DNA from: Sweltsa coloradensis
Lineage: Eukaryota; Arthropoda; Insecta; Plecoptera; Chloroperlidae
DNA length: 64,000 nucleotides
Assembly: GCA_024449915.1 (NCBI GenBank)
Contig: JAMZAV010001853.1
Location: 1 to 64,000, forward strand
Direction of reading: 5' to 3'
Both the position numbers and the translations under genes were made by a program. Below the pieces are notes generated by a model. The model was not told the origin of the DNA. It ran no database searches and saw nothing but the letters and a program-made list of their open reading frames with translations. Of the stretch, positions 23,301-34,062 are shown in pieces (position 1 is the stretch's first letter; the number at the start of each line of letters is the position of its first letter).

Positions 23301-23950
23301 TTTGTTTGGTTTGCTACACGAACTTACACTTTACACTAGGTAGAGTAGGCTCAAAATGTCTAAAAAGCGTTTTCGTATTAAGTGTAGTGTAAAGTGTAGC
23401 CGTTTGGTTTGACTTCGTGTAGTGTAAAGTGTAGCATTTCTACACGAGCTCTAGGAGGTTGTGTAGAGTGTAGGTGTAGAAATTTAGGCGCAACATTTGA
23501 AGAGAAACAGCTTAAAACATGATGAATGACACATTCTTTCATTGACAATCCGATATAACTCCTAAAATCAATTAATAGTCTATTAGCCTACGTATTAGAA
23601 ACTGATTCGGAGTATTTTATTTATGTGGCACTATGTTTTGGGATGAGGGAAAATGCGTAGGGTACTCTAACCTCAATTAGGATATAAGCACTATTGAAGT
23701 TTATATCCAAATAGCTTTTCATCGTTCAGATAGTACACATTTTCTATCATTTTGACTCATTTAGTGCCTTCAACAGTACTGTTTGTTGTTTTATTATGTT
23801 TTTTAGTTTGACAGTTCGATGTGAGCGAAGCTAGTGTAGAGTGTAGCTTAAAAAACGTTTGGTTATCCTGGGTAAAGTGTAGTGTAATTTGATTTCAAGG
23901 CCTACACCTACACTACACAAGTCTACACTACACTAGGTAAACCAAACAAA
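23301..23950. mobile_element. 650-bp MITE with TTTGTTTGGTTT ends
   Basis: TTTGTTTGGTTT at 23301-23312 is exactly inverted at 23939-23950. Inside both ends are clusters of TACACTACACTTTACAC-type words, in direct and inverted form, which look like subterminal binding repeats. No clear target duplication and no coding capacity. Confidence 0.65.
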
Positions 23951-24101
23951 TTTATTAAGAGCCTAGCTCTTAGAGACCTGAGCTGAGCGTATCTATTGTG
24001 TATTAAATTTGACAATTATAAACCCATTCCTCCTCAGTTGGGAATAACACACACTTCTCTTTTATGCAATGCAATGGGCTGCGATTTAACTAACAACAAT
24101 T

Positions 24102-24159
24102 AGGGTCCACTAGATACTTCATGCTAAACTAGCAGCCTGTTCTGTATCTAGTGGACCCT
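24102..24159. repeat. 58-bp hairpin with perfect 16-bp stem
   Basis: AGGGTCCACTAGATAC (24102-24117) is exactly inverted at 24144-24159, with a 26-base loop. Perfect conservation stands out in a decayed region. Confidence 0.85.
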
Positions 24160-24239
24160 GACAACATAAACAAATAAAACAGCCCCGACACAAAGTGTGC
24201 ACAGGCAGTGGATGCGTTGTTTCTCCGCAAGGTCGTGAA

Positions 24240-24460
24240 CTACATGCAGAACAAAGCAGTACCTATCTCGCAAAATCGCAACGCATCGCAATGTCATGAA
24301 TCCACCTTTACAAAACTACTTAGGCCTACGTTAGGTTAGTCTACCTTTCCGCCTAGTTAACTGCCGCACTAGTTCTAGGATATTTTTTATAATAGCGCAC
24401 CCGAAATCCTTTCCGTTTCAGTACATAAAAGTTGGACCCCCCTAGCCGAAGAAGTACTGC
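24240..24460 (-). repeat. Inverted repeat arm, right
   Basis: Inverted partner of 22960-23150, with CGGAAAGGATTTCGGGTGCG as the clearest shared word on the minus strand. Confidence 0.65.
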
Positions 24461-24560
24461 CTGACCTAGCCTAGGCGGCACTCTTGTAGTTGGGGGGGAC
24501 CACGACCGTCCAACTTTTCAACACCGTTTTTTTGCTGTTAAATTAAAAAAAAAACTTCAG

Positions 24561-24593
24561 AACCTTTAACGTCGCTATTTTAAACGAAAGTCC
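24561..24593. repeat. Half copy of the recurrent hairpin
   Basis: ACCTTTAACGTCGCTATTTT and ACGAAAGTCC are present, but the second arm is replaced by the Merlin left TIR, so the hairpin may be cut by that element. Confidence 0.6.
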
Positions 24594-26179
24594 GGTAATT
24601 ATATAGTATACGGTTGGCCGAGAAAAATGACTTAAAATTTTGTCACCTTGTTTTTAGAGGTATTATTAATGATTCCTAATTAATTTCCAGTTGGCGCACT
24701 ATAAACTTTTTGTTATTAGTATTGTTATTCGTCGTTTTAACTACGGTAGTTCTGTCACTGTGTATGTTTGTGCGCGAGACCGCCATGCTGGTTTGCGTAA
24801 GGGAAGCTCTATCTACACCGCTACGTCACAACCGCTGCGTACGCAGCGGCCTGTACACATGGAGTTTACCCGCTATCAATGTCAGTGTCAGTGATAACTG
24901 ATAACGTGCTTCGCCATGGTGTGCGACGGTTGTTAGGTCACCCTGTGTGATTTTATTGTAATGTGTAGGGATATTGAGAAGTTAATTGGGTTTTTGCGTA
25001 AACACGGGGTATTGTTGGACAAGTTGAAATGCCCCAAGTGCAACGCCGATTGCAATCTGAATAGTGCATTTTATTGGTTTTGTGCAAAAAGTGTGGTAAT
25101 TAGGGAAAACAAGAAAGTGAAGCGTGTGAAATGTAACTTTAAGCAAACATTATTTAAAAATACGTGGTTCGGTAACTCTAATTTAGGACTGGCAAATATT
25201 TGTTTAATGACGATGTTTTGGCTAATTTTAAAACCACCAAGGCAAGAGTTGATTCAAAATGAATTGAAATGTAGTGCAAATACCGTTGTTGATTGGTGTA
25301 ATTATTGTAGAGAAGTGTGCGTCGAGTGGTGTGTGAGGCATAATGAACCATTGGGTGGTCCGGGAAAAATAGTAGAAAAAGATGAAGCGAAAATGGGCAA
25401 ACGAAAATATAATCGAGGGCGAATCATTGAAGGCCAATGGGTATTTGGCGGGTTCGAGAGAGAATCCAAAAAATTATTTATAGTTCCCGTTGGCGAAAGA
25501 GATAAAACCACATTATTGCGCGTAATAAAGGAGTGGATTTTGCCTAAAACAACAATTATATCTGAGGAAGTCATATCATAGCCTGAAAAATGAGGATTTT
25601 GAACATTTAAGTGTCAACCACTCTGAAAATTTTGTTGATCCAAAGACAGGTGCGCACACCCAAAACATTGAAAGGTCATGGAGGGAGGTGCGCGCCAACA
25701 TACCACGGTATGGGCGTAGGGAGGATCATTTCGTGGGGTATTTGGGTGAATTTTTATGGAAGCGTACCCATCCACAACATACCGAACGCATTTGTGCATT
25801 CTTTAAAGAATTAGGCATTTTATATAACCCGGCGAGTGTAGTCGTTGACGAAGAACAAGTTGGCGATGATGATGAAGAAGCGGAACCACCCACCACCAAT
25901 TTCAAAACATAGCGGTCGAGTTCAAGGTAAGAAGTGTATGACGTCACGGCGGCATATGAGCTCCATTGCGTCACTACTGTCATTGCCAACATGGTGGACA
26001 ACATTGACATTGCGGCTACACTACCTACGTAGATAATTACATGAATAACATCATTTATGGTTGAAAGTTTGTGTTGCGCCAACTGAAAATTAATTATAGA
26101 ACTTTGATAATACCTCTAAAAACTAGGTGACAAAATTTTAAGTCATTTTTCTCGGCCAACCGTATACTATATAATTACC
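24594..26179 (+). mobile_element. Merlin-type DNA transposon
   Basis: The ends are inverted repeats of about 105 bp: GGTAATTATATAGTATACGG at 24594 and its complement ending at 26179, with inner anchors GCCGAGAAAAATGACTTAAA and CAGTTGGCGCA. The element is 1,586 bp and carries one transposase gene between the TIRs. Merlin elements usually make 8-9-bp target duplications; the flanks here (GAAAGTCC and ATTGGTCC) match only in their last four bases, so a clean TSD is not seen. Its 3' half is duplicated at 40293-40783. Confidence 0.85.
24961..25912 (+). pseudogene. Merlin (IS1016/ISXO2-like) transposase, frameshifted
   Basis: This would be the cut-and-paste transposase of the surrounding element. 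Codons 24-41 form a zinc-ribbon-like C-P-K-C ... C ... C motif. Residues about 132-160 contain GGPGKIVEKDEAKMGKRKY, the first catalytic-Asp block (D141), followed by GQWVFGG and LFIVPV. After TTIIS (201) the expected second catalytic-Asp segment is lost: a short deletion near 25568-25575 shifts the frame and creates a stop at 25579-25581. The protein resumes in another frame with NFVDPKTGAHTQNIERSWRE, which carries the third acidic residue, and ends at 25912 with an acidic tail. The family is confident; the copy is inactive. Confidence 0.85.
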
Positions 26180-26180
26180 A

Positions 26181-26396
26181 TTGGTCCCCCCCATCGTTGT
26201 TTTTTACTTATTTCTGTTTACAATAACTAATTACAACTTGCGAGAAGTTGAATATGACTCTGACAGTGAATTTGACTCACACGTTCAACGTGACTCAGGC
26301 GAGTACAGTCCATTGGAACGCGTCTCAGGCCTACATGAGAGCAGTCATCGCCGTGCAGCTGACATTGACGTTCACGGAAACCAAATGAACCTTTAA
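26181..26396 (+). CDS. Unassigned acidic open frame
   Basis: A 71-codon frame containing EVEYDSDSEFDSHVQRDSGE. It is acidic and not low complexity at the DNA level. A diverged copy at 40855-41000 has an indel. No known domain; it may be an exon or transposon fragment, or chance. Confidence 0.2.
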   Translation: MVPPIVVFYLFLFTITNYNLREVEYDSDSEFDSHVQRDSGEYSPLERVSGLHESSHRRAADIDVHGNQMNL

Positions 26397-26476
26397 AACC
26401 TTTAACGTCGCTATTTTAAACAAAAGTACTTTTCCATTGACAGTCCTTTATATTTAAAATAGCAACGTTAAAGGTT
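26397..26476. repeat. Recurrent hairpin, copy 3
   Basis: AACCTTTAACGTCGCTATTT pairs with AAATAGCAACGTTAAAGGTT across a loop containing AAAGTACTTTTCC. Confidence 0.75.
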
Positions 26477-26957
26477 TTGTAGGTGGAGTAATATGTTGGC
26501 GTAGGCCGTGTCACTCCTGGCGCAAAGTATGTAGCCGGAAAGGATGTTTTCGAGGCCTTGTTTGAAATAATTGTGTTTTCCTGACCCCATGAAACTCAGA
26601 TGGAGTAGGCTAGATGTAGGCTAGTAGTTATGATTGTCTAATGAAATGTTTTTAGGTAGGCCCTACTGAATTTTTACATTTTTTGGAGGGGGTCCCGTTA
26701 ATGAACTTAGTACCGGCCTACTTTATATTAAAATTATTTTATATTATATTTATATTTAAAATAGCAACGTTTAGTTGGTAGAGTATTTTTTTGAAAAAGT
26801 TGGTAGGCCTACCAAAAGTAAAAAAGTGTTGAAAAGTTGGACCGGGGGGGCCCCCAACTACAAGAGTAGGCCCTACCGGCATGGCACGGGCCAACGTTGG
26901 AAAAGGGTAGGGCTAGGCCTACTTCTTTGGTTGGTAGCCCCCAACTTTAAAACTTCA

Positions 26958-27043
26958 AATCTTTAACGTCGCTATTTTAAACGAAAGTCCTTTTGTGGTG
27001 AAAGTCCTTTTCTTTTAAAAATTAAAAAAGCGACGTTAAAGGT
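26958..27043. repeat. Recurrent hairpin, copy 4
   Basis: ATCTTTAACGTCGCTATTTT pairs with AAAAGCGACGTTAAAGGTT, with AAAGTCCTTTTGTGGTG in the loop. Confidence 0.75.
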
Positions 27044-27149
27044 TTTTTAGGTGGAGTATTTTAAGTGAAAAAGGAGTGGGGGGCTACCAACCAAAGAAGT
27101 GCCTGGAAAAGTAATTTAGGGGGGGGGGGGGCGAAATGCGTATCAGTTC

Positions 27150-27482
27150 AGTTCAGTTTATTAATTGATACATCAGGTACATTACATATCAGTAGGCCTA
27201 CATTATATCTGGTCACTTACAACAATCATCATCATTATCCATCGCCGTTTCCTGCTTCTGGCAGGGTCAGGGTTTAGCATCAAAATTTTTCCACTTCCTT
27301 CTATCCTCCCACAATCGTATATCTTCCACATCTTCCCAGCTTTCTCCTCTTGTCTCCAAGTCTCCTGCTACGATGTCCTTCCATCTCTTCCTTGGTCTAC
27401 CCCGTCTTCTTCTTCCTTCTTCAATCCTTCTTTCATACATTTTCTTGGGCATCCTATTTTCCCCCATTCGTATCAAATGTCC
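27150..27482 (-). pseudogene. LINE ORF2 C-terminal tail, interrupted
   Basis: Minus-strand frame with MGENRMPKKMYERRIEEGRR, GRPRKRWKD and LETRGESWEDVEDIRLWEDR, the standard C-terminal end of a large group of animal endonuclease/RT LINEs. The rest of the same ORF continues at 38432-38530 and 39375-39600, on the far side of the 10.95-kb insertion. An uninterrupted paralogue lies at 41770-42176. Only the part after the RT domain remains here. Confidence 0.75.
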
Positions 27483-28715
27483 GGGTCGGGGGCGTTGCGT
27501 ATAAACTCCTCAGGGTATAATCCTCTCTCCGTATAAAACTCTATGGGTCTTTCCATATAACTATTTTCGACAGTGGTATACTTTACACATAATCCTGTCC
27601 CGTAAACGTTTATCACTAAGGTGCATTATGTGTGCGTGCGCTTAGCGTAAATTATACTGAAAGATCCATCTCGGGTGGATCTTAACGCAGACGAAAGAGC
27701 CTCCGAATGGGTCTTTCGGTATAAAAAAATTTTTTCGTCGAGAGACCCATCGGAAAAACCACATTCTAGATGCGGTCTTAGAGTATAACCATCTTTCGAG
27801 CATAAAATTTGGCATTTTCGAGCGAAAGATACCCCTGTAGTATCTTACTGATAAAAATATTCAACTTGAATATTTTCAATAGAAAGACCCACAGGTTGGG
27901 TTCTACCGTATAACTTTAGTCGTACGACCATTCAGTTAACTAGTAAGATAGAAAAAGTATAGAATATACGGAGAGAGAGACCCTACAGTAGAGCGTAAGA
28001 CATAACATTTTCGATTGAAAAGATACCCATGTGTAGTGTCTTACTGTATAAAATGCTTTCAGAGTTGGAATATTCGATCGAAAGGCCCCTACAGGTTGGT
28101 CTACCGTATAACTTTATGTCGTACGACCATTCAAGTTATTAGTAGATAGAAAAAAGATAGAATTATACGGAGAGACCCTACAGTAGAGCCGTAAGACATA
28201 ACATTTCGATTGAAAGATACACCTGGTAGATGTTCTTACTGTATAAAATATTCGAGTTGATATTTCGATCGAAAGCCCTACAGTTGGGTCTCTTGCCGTA
28301 TAACTTATGTCGTAAGACCCATTCAGTTACGTATTTATTAAGATTAGAAAAAAGTACAGGAATTATACGGAGAGACCCTTACAGTAGAGCCGTAAGACAT
28401 AAACATTTTCGAGTGAAAGATACCCCTGGTAGTTGTCTTACTGTATAAAAGATTGCGACTTAGAATATTTTCGATCGAAAGGCCTACAGGTGGGCTCTTA
28501 CCGTATAACTTTTGTCTACAGCACCATAGGGCGTTGGGATCCGACTATAAGGTTACCATATCTAGTTAGTTTCGTGTTGCTCACTAGATGGAAAGCAATC
28601 CCGGATATCAAAATTGCATGGCGCCAACTTTTCAAAAATGACTATGTTGCCCAAAAATGATGATTGAAACATTCCCCACGGGAACACAAACTGCGGTCTC
28701 CATAGTATGTGGTAT
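27483..28715 (+). repeat. Left terminal inverted repeat of the large element
   Basis: About 1.23 kb. After a terminal block (to about 27900) come roughly 200-bp tandem units, each with GAGAGACCCTACAGTAGAGC, GTAAGACATAACATTT, GATCGAAAG and CCGTATAACTT; starts are near 27975, 28172 and 28372. The innermost part includes GGGAACACAAACT near 28680. Confidence 0.8.
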
Positions 28716-28774
28716 GTAGCGGACACTGGTCATTTTTATTTTCAAACTAAATACAACGTGGCCAAACGTCGGTC

Positions 28775-29175
28775 TAGTTGGCTAAAACGCCCTTATATAT
28801 ACCCGAAAATGTGGAAGACCTAGGTTCAAAACACAGGTCGGGAAAGATTTTTTAATTATTGGGTTGTATTTTACAAAATTATTAAAACAATGTTTATGAA
28901 AGCATACAATTAACTATGGAAAACAAGCTAGTACAAAATACGAGTAAAGATTGGCAAGGTTTACTTAATCTCCACGGAATTTAGGGAACCTGAGCGTGCA
29001 AGATTGGATACAACCTTGGTCACTGCTATGCATGGTAACTTGTAAAGCCTGACAAAAATGGTTCGTAAAAATGATTTTTGCAAGAACAATTAATGCATGT
29101 TGATGAAACTGCACATTGTAACATTATTTTCCAATTTATATTTCTTGTAGGTTTAAATCGCAACGGATTTGCTCT
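28775..29175 (+). mobile_element. tRNA-headed SINE, copy 2
   Basis: Head GGTCTAGTTGGCTAAAACGC (A box) followed by CTAGGTTCAAAACACAGG (B-box-like). It ends at TTCTTGTAGGTTTAAATCGC, the same end as copy 1 at about 2290-2320 in reverse. Because it lies inside the large element, that element existed at, or predates, this SINE's activity. Confidence 0.65.
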
Positions 29176-30340
29176 TTTGGTTAGTAGTTCTCAGTTTACG
29201 TGATCACGGATGTATGTTGCAAATTCAGCTCAATCTGTTAGGTCGTTAGGCCGTATGGGATCGAACAAACAAAACATACATTTTACAATCACATTAATCA
29301 CGACGAAGACCCGATCAAGTGGCGTTATATATTCCTCATCGCTCACTCCACTATCTAATAAATTGCGTCGCCATTGTTTTATGGCATGCTGGCAATGCAA
29401 TATTAAAAATAGAATTAATGGCCAAGGGCGTACGTATTGAAGTGTAGTAAGTTTAAAAAAATTTTTTATTATTAAACGATTATAAATAAATTAGTATAAT
29501 TGACGTAAAAGTTGCCATATTGGGTCTCCCCCGAAACCAGAAAGTTGATGATCTATAACACAATACTACACTAGAGACAGCTAAAAAATTATATCATGTA
29601 AATGTGATTAACCACGAATTTTAAATTTGTTTACCAGAAATTGCGAAAATTGGTGTTTTGGGAAATTCTCAAATTGGCTTTAACCTGCTTCTTTTTTGGT
29701 CTACCTAGATACTAGAACATAGCTCCGTTGAGTGACAAATAGTATCAATCTAAAACCTCCTCATAACATCGTGTCTAAAAAACATGTGCCCAAAAATATA
29801 CCTCAAAACACGCAAAAAATATGGAATTCAAAATCACACCCGATCTTGCTAATCAGCATATTTTGACCAAAACTACTGACCAAATTACAAAACAAAATGT
29901 AGAGAATTTACAGAAAAGCTGTTAGAGTACGTCAATAATGGCCAATTTTATTATTTTTTTTGGATCAAAATCCTCCGAGGTCAACAGGGCATAAAGATCG
30001 TCCCCATGGTTATTTCTGTTGTTAGATTTTTGTGCCGATGGGGACTTAGCTCGAAAAATGTCATGGTGAAAATTTTTGGGAGGTCATGGTGTTGACCCCC
30101 AATAATTTTTCTGCTAATTTCTAAATTAATTACTAGTTAGCCTGAATGAAATTTTTTTTTGAGTTAGAGGTTAAATACCCCTTTAAACCATAAAAACAAT
30201 TATTCTAAAATAACTTAACAAATGTCTAGCCACGAAAGATTCGTCATATAACATAACACAAACGATTAATACATATAATTCAAAATTCAATTGAAATACA
30301 AAGTCATTATTTCTAAGAAAAATACATCCATGAGAAAAGT
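29176..30340. other. Interior of large element, no gene
   Basis: No transposase, RT or other domain recognised. A minus-strand open stretch at about 29225-29410 has no family resemblance that I can state. Confidence 0.35.
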
Positions 30341-30354
30341 ATAAGTTTGGTAAG

Positions 30355-30388
30355 TGGGGGCGGGGGGAGGGGGAGGGGGAAGGAGGGA
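30355..30388 (+). other. G-quadruplex-forming G-tract cluster
   Basis: Five G-tracts of 3-6 bases separated by one to four bases, in an AT-rich context. Folding is predicted from the pattern only. Confidence 0.6.
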
Positions 30389-30842
30389 ATAAGTATCTAT
30401 GTGAAGCTTTATAGATACCGATAGCAATTAAAACAATACATTATTCATACGGCATCTCATTACATAAATAACTTGGGAGTCAAGGAATCGGAAAATAATG
30501 GCATGGAATGGCATTCATAATAATTTAAATGGAAATAGTCGACAAGAGATTGGATATTTCGCTGTACCGTGCGAAAAAAAAAGAGAGAGAAGCCCCTGCT
30601 GGGAGCTTCTTGTTCTCTACATAACGTTGTGTGTCAAGGTGAAAAAGAGAGATTCGTCTGAACTGTAGAACGTTTATGGCATTCATAACTTATACTTTTG
30701 TTCTTAACTATCCCAGTTTTAAAAATGTAAAGGTTAACATGTGTTTTTATAATGTTTTTTTTCCGAGTATATTCCGCCGAAACCCTTTTCTTTTCCTCAA
30801 AACCTTTCCGTTTTGAAAACATAGTCCTGACCCAACCATGTA

Positions 30843-30942
30843 AGTTCAAATGTTTTGGAAAACACTTTTTTGTATGGATTACACCTAGTAAAGTTCAAAT
30901 GTATTTGTTTGTGGAAACACTTTTTTGTTGTTGTATGGATTC
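30843..30942 (+). repeat. ~50-bp tandem duplication
   Basis: AAGTTCAAATGT ... GGAAACACTTTTTTGT ... TATGGATT occurs twice in a row; the second copy carries a few inserted bases, including a GTTGTTG stretch. Confidence 0.7.
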
Positions 30943-31269
30943 CTCAGTAGGGTAGTGGTTTGGCCCGTGATTAGGGGAATTTATCACCAGGAAACTAATG
31001 GCGAGGCTCTGAGTCGTCGTCGGGGAACTTTCTCCTTCCCTTTGACTACCTCCCGGACGACGACGACAATGACAACACGGACGGGATGATGACACAGGAC
31101 GGACCCAGGACGTGGGGGACACCCTGCCTCCCCATACGCTTGTGGTGCGTTGACGAGCACAGGCGTGTCCACCCCTTGTCCCACCCCCGCCATCCCTTAC
31201 GTCCCTCCCTTCGTATCGATTAGCCAAGTTGCATAAATATAGAGTTAGCAATAGCCCCAATCAATCATC

Positions 31270-31500
31270 AGTAGGGTACAAATGCGAAATTACCGCTGTG
31301 TGTGTGACCCTCTTAGGTGGACTTATTAGGATCCTGGAGAATCGGGATTGAAATTCCGAGGTCCAGTTTAGAGGACCCAATCTCAGCATTCACTTTAACG
31401 AGTGAAGGAAACCCCGGAAAGTTCAGTCAGGATTGCCGTTGGTGGGATTCGAACTCGTGACTGGCGTTTGCTATCGGTCTTCAAATACACTAGCACCCCT
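31270..31500 (-). mobile_element. tRNA-derived SINE, family 2, copy 3
   Basis: On the minus strand GAGTTCGAATCCC (B box, about 31443-31456) is followed by ACGGCAATCCTGACTGAAC and then a body with AAAGTGAATGCTGAGATTGG, matching the two copies near 11.3 and 11.8 kb. Confidence 0.65.
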
Positions 31501-31814
31501 TCCTTCCTTGCTTAGGAGTTGGGTGGAGACAAGGAAATATAAGAATACATTGGATCGAGTGTATGTTTCTTTTAATTGGGGGAAAAACATCGAACTAGAT
31601 GTGTAATCTGCGACATACATGATTAAACCTTTTCTTCCCTTACAAGCACAAAAAGTTTAAAAACACTCAATATTCCAAATCATTCAAGTTTGACCTCGAC
31701 AAGTTGTGGGTCTAGCTGGAATGTATCAGAGCTCAGGGATTACTTTACTTTATAGGGAGAAACACAAACACTTTGTCAGATAAATAAATTTGAAAATAAA
31801 ATTTGTCAGAGACA

Positions 31815-31910
31815 TCAAAATGTACTTGTCCTGATGGTCTAGTGGTTAAGTGACGCCTGTCTGGATATGCGGGAGATCGTGGTCGCCTTTCCCGGTTGGG
31901 GCTGATTTTT
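31815..31910 (+). mobile_element. tRNA-like head, possible SINE
   Basis: TGATGGTCTAGTGGTTAAGTG is a good A-box region for a tRNA-derived unit. The B box about 45 bases on is degenerate (GTGGTCGCCTTTCC). No partner copy was found in the window. Confidence 0.4.
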
Positions 31911-34062
31911 AATTTCTGGAATTGAGTAAATAATAACAAATTACACCTAAGGGAGTGTTCTGACCAAACAAATCGGAAACAACACAACTGTTTCCATACA
32001 ATCAATAGAAAGACATCACCGGAAATCTAAATTAGGATATACTTAATTGTGACTCGTAAGATATTACAACACTCCATTTCAGAATTGCATTGTATAACAG
32101 TAAACTGAATTTGAATGTATGTATTCGAATGTTGGATTCGGAACATGTTTAAAAGAATAAGGTTTTTGTTCACTCGCAAACTGACACCCTGAGCAGGTTC
32201 CACAAGGTAATTTAAAAATAGATGCTTGGAGTCTATCACACGTAAATAAATTGTGGTTATAAAAAGCAACACTATTAGTGTATATTGAACCTTTTTGTAC
32301 GCACGAAAGAGGTTAAGAAAGACAAAAGTCCTAGTCTCAACGAACAGGACCATTTAAAATTTATTTCGCCATGCTCTTCAAGTATCCACATGAGATGATC
32401 ACAGCAGTACATCAGGCCCAAATGATACACACAAACATGAATTTGACATTTGAGCTGGAAAAACTATCGGCGTAGAATAAAGTTTGCGTGGAGCTCTCAT
32501 CCTCCATGCTTGCGTGTTGTAACTTGTCAAATCACCAACCAACCCCATACATTTAAAAAAGAATGGTGCATATCATGGCTAGTACTCACTGGGACCAAAT
32601 TTGTATTGTAAGGTTGTTATGTAAAATTCCGAACAGCGTAAGACGAAGCCAACCAACAGGGGAACGCTTTAGTGAGTGACCTTCATAACTTAATTAAGTA
32701 TCTCCATATTCATAGTTTTCCCATAAACACTAGAATAAATAATGATTAATTTCGGTGTGTATCAAATGTCAGTGAGAAACTGATTTGTACAAAAATTATG
32801 TGATATTTTATAAATAAATCTAGATTTTATATTGAATTATCATTATGGTTTAGTGTTTTGAATTCCAGTGAAACAAGTTAAACCAAAACGTTGTCTGTGG
32901 ATAATAAATAAAAGTTTATGTTTGTGCAATTTATCAATCAATATTTGTATTTGACATTAAAAAAGCATAGACTACATTTTTTACTTTTAAAGAATTTTGA
33001 CAGAAAATATAAAATACACCAGCCATTAGTATTAGATGAAATTTCTGATTGAATAGTAATATTTATCAAAATTAAGGAGATTGTTGATGAAAAATGCCGA
33101 TTGACCTAGGCCCAATTTGACCATCACTGTCTTCAATAATATTTAATTTTCAAAATTTTAAATAATGTTGTGAAAAAATATATATTCGCTTGATAATGAG
33201 GAGCAGCCAGATTAAAAAAAATATTAAGTTTTCACTATTAACTGATTTTTTTTTATAGAGATTGTAAATTTTTACCTCCAAGCGAGAAAATTAATTTTTA
33301 ACTAAAATCGTTCAGCGGATCCATATCAGTTTTTTGATAAAGTAGGCCTTATAAAGAGGCCTACCTTCTCACCATTTTTTACGCTTTGTACCCCCAAAGG
33401 CACTAAGTGGGTCTAAACGGCGCTATCTTGGACTCTATTCAAATACTTATCTTAAAGTAAATTGGTTTTATAGTAACCACAAAAATACAGAAACTATATC
33501 AAGTGTTCTGTCTATATCCACCAGTACTAAGAATAATATTTTGGGGTGTAGCTTTTTGTTACTGTTTGTAAACTAAATATCCATCGAGGAGTATTTAAAC
33601 GGAGAGGATCATTACAAAAAGTACCACAATCACCTTACCCTTCACGATGTTTAGTTATTCGTCGTTTTTTTTTCGTATTGCTATACAACGAACGCCGTTA
33701 TTACGTTCTAACGTGGAATGTAACGCGTTACCCCATGGACGAATGGACAGGGGACTAGCCCGCTGGTGACGGGAGGTAGAAAGGTAGCCTAACCCGCAGG
33801 GGTTCTTCACATTTTAATGCTGAAAAAGAGGGGTGGTCATTGCATCGTCATCTTGGTTCAGGACGTCGCCAATGATAAAAATCCTCTTTTCGTTGCCCTA
33901 ATTGGATTCAGCGAAAACATTCGCCCGAAAAATGAACAGTTCAAAGCCTTGAACACCGGTCCTCTTGTCAAAAAACCGTGGATATGTCCACAACTTGTGA
34001 CCAGCACCCCAGCAGGACTTCGTTGCTTGACTCGAATTATAACCTCCGTGTTGATGTTAATA
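31911..34062. other. Interior of large element, no recognisable gene
   Basis: AT-rich. A denser block at 33640-34050 has an open frame on both strands (about 100 codons) but no identifiable domain; it could be a captured fragment of host sequence. Confidence 0.35.

Noticed and set aside
27165..27536. Plus-strand 123-codon Ser/Phe-rich frame
   Set aside because: Antisense of the GRPRKRW LINE tail, which is the family-supported reading.
27541..28560. CRISPR array
   Set aside because: The ~200-bp tandem units have no short repeat/unique spacer pattern and the DNA is eukaryotic; they are TIR subrepeats.
29210..29440. Overlapping open frames on both strands
   Set aside because: Short, no motif, begins next to a SINE end; cannot be separated from chance.
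30895..31260. 121-codon minus-strand frame, Arg/Gly/Ser-rich
   Set aside because: Composition follows a GC-rich patch; no domain, and no support from a second copy.
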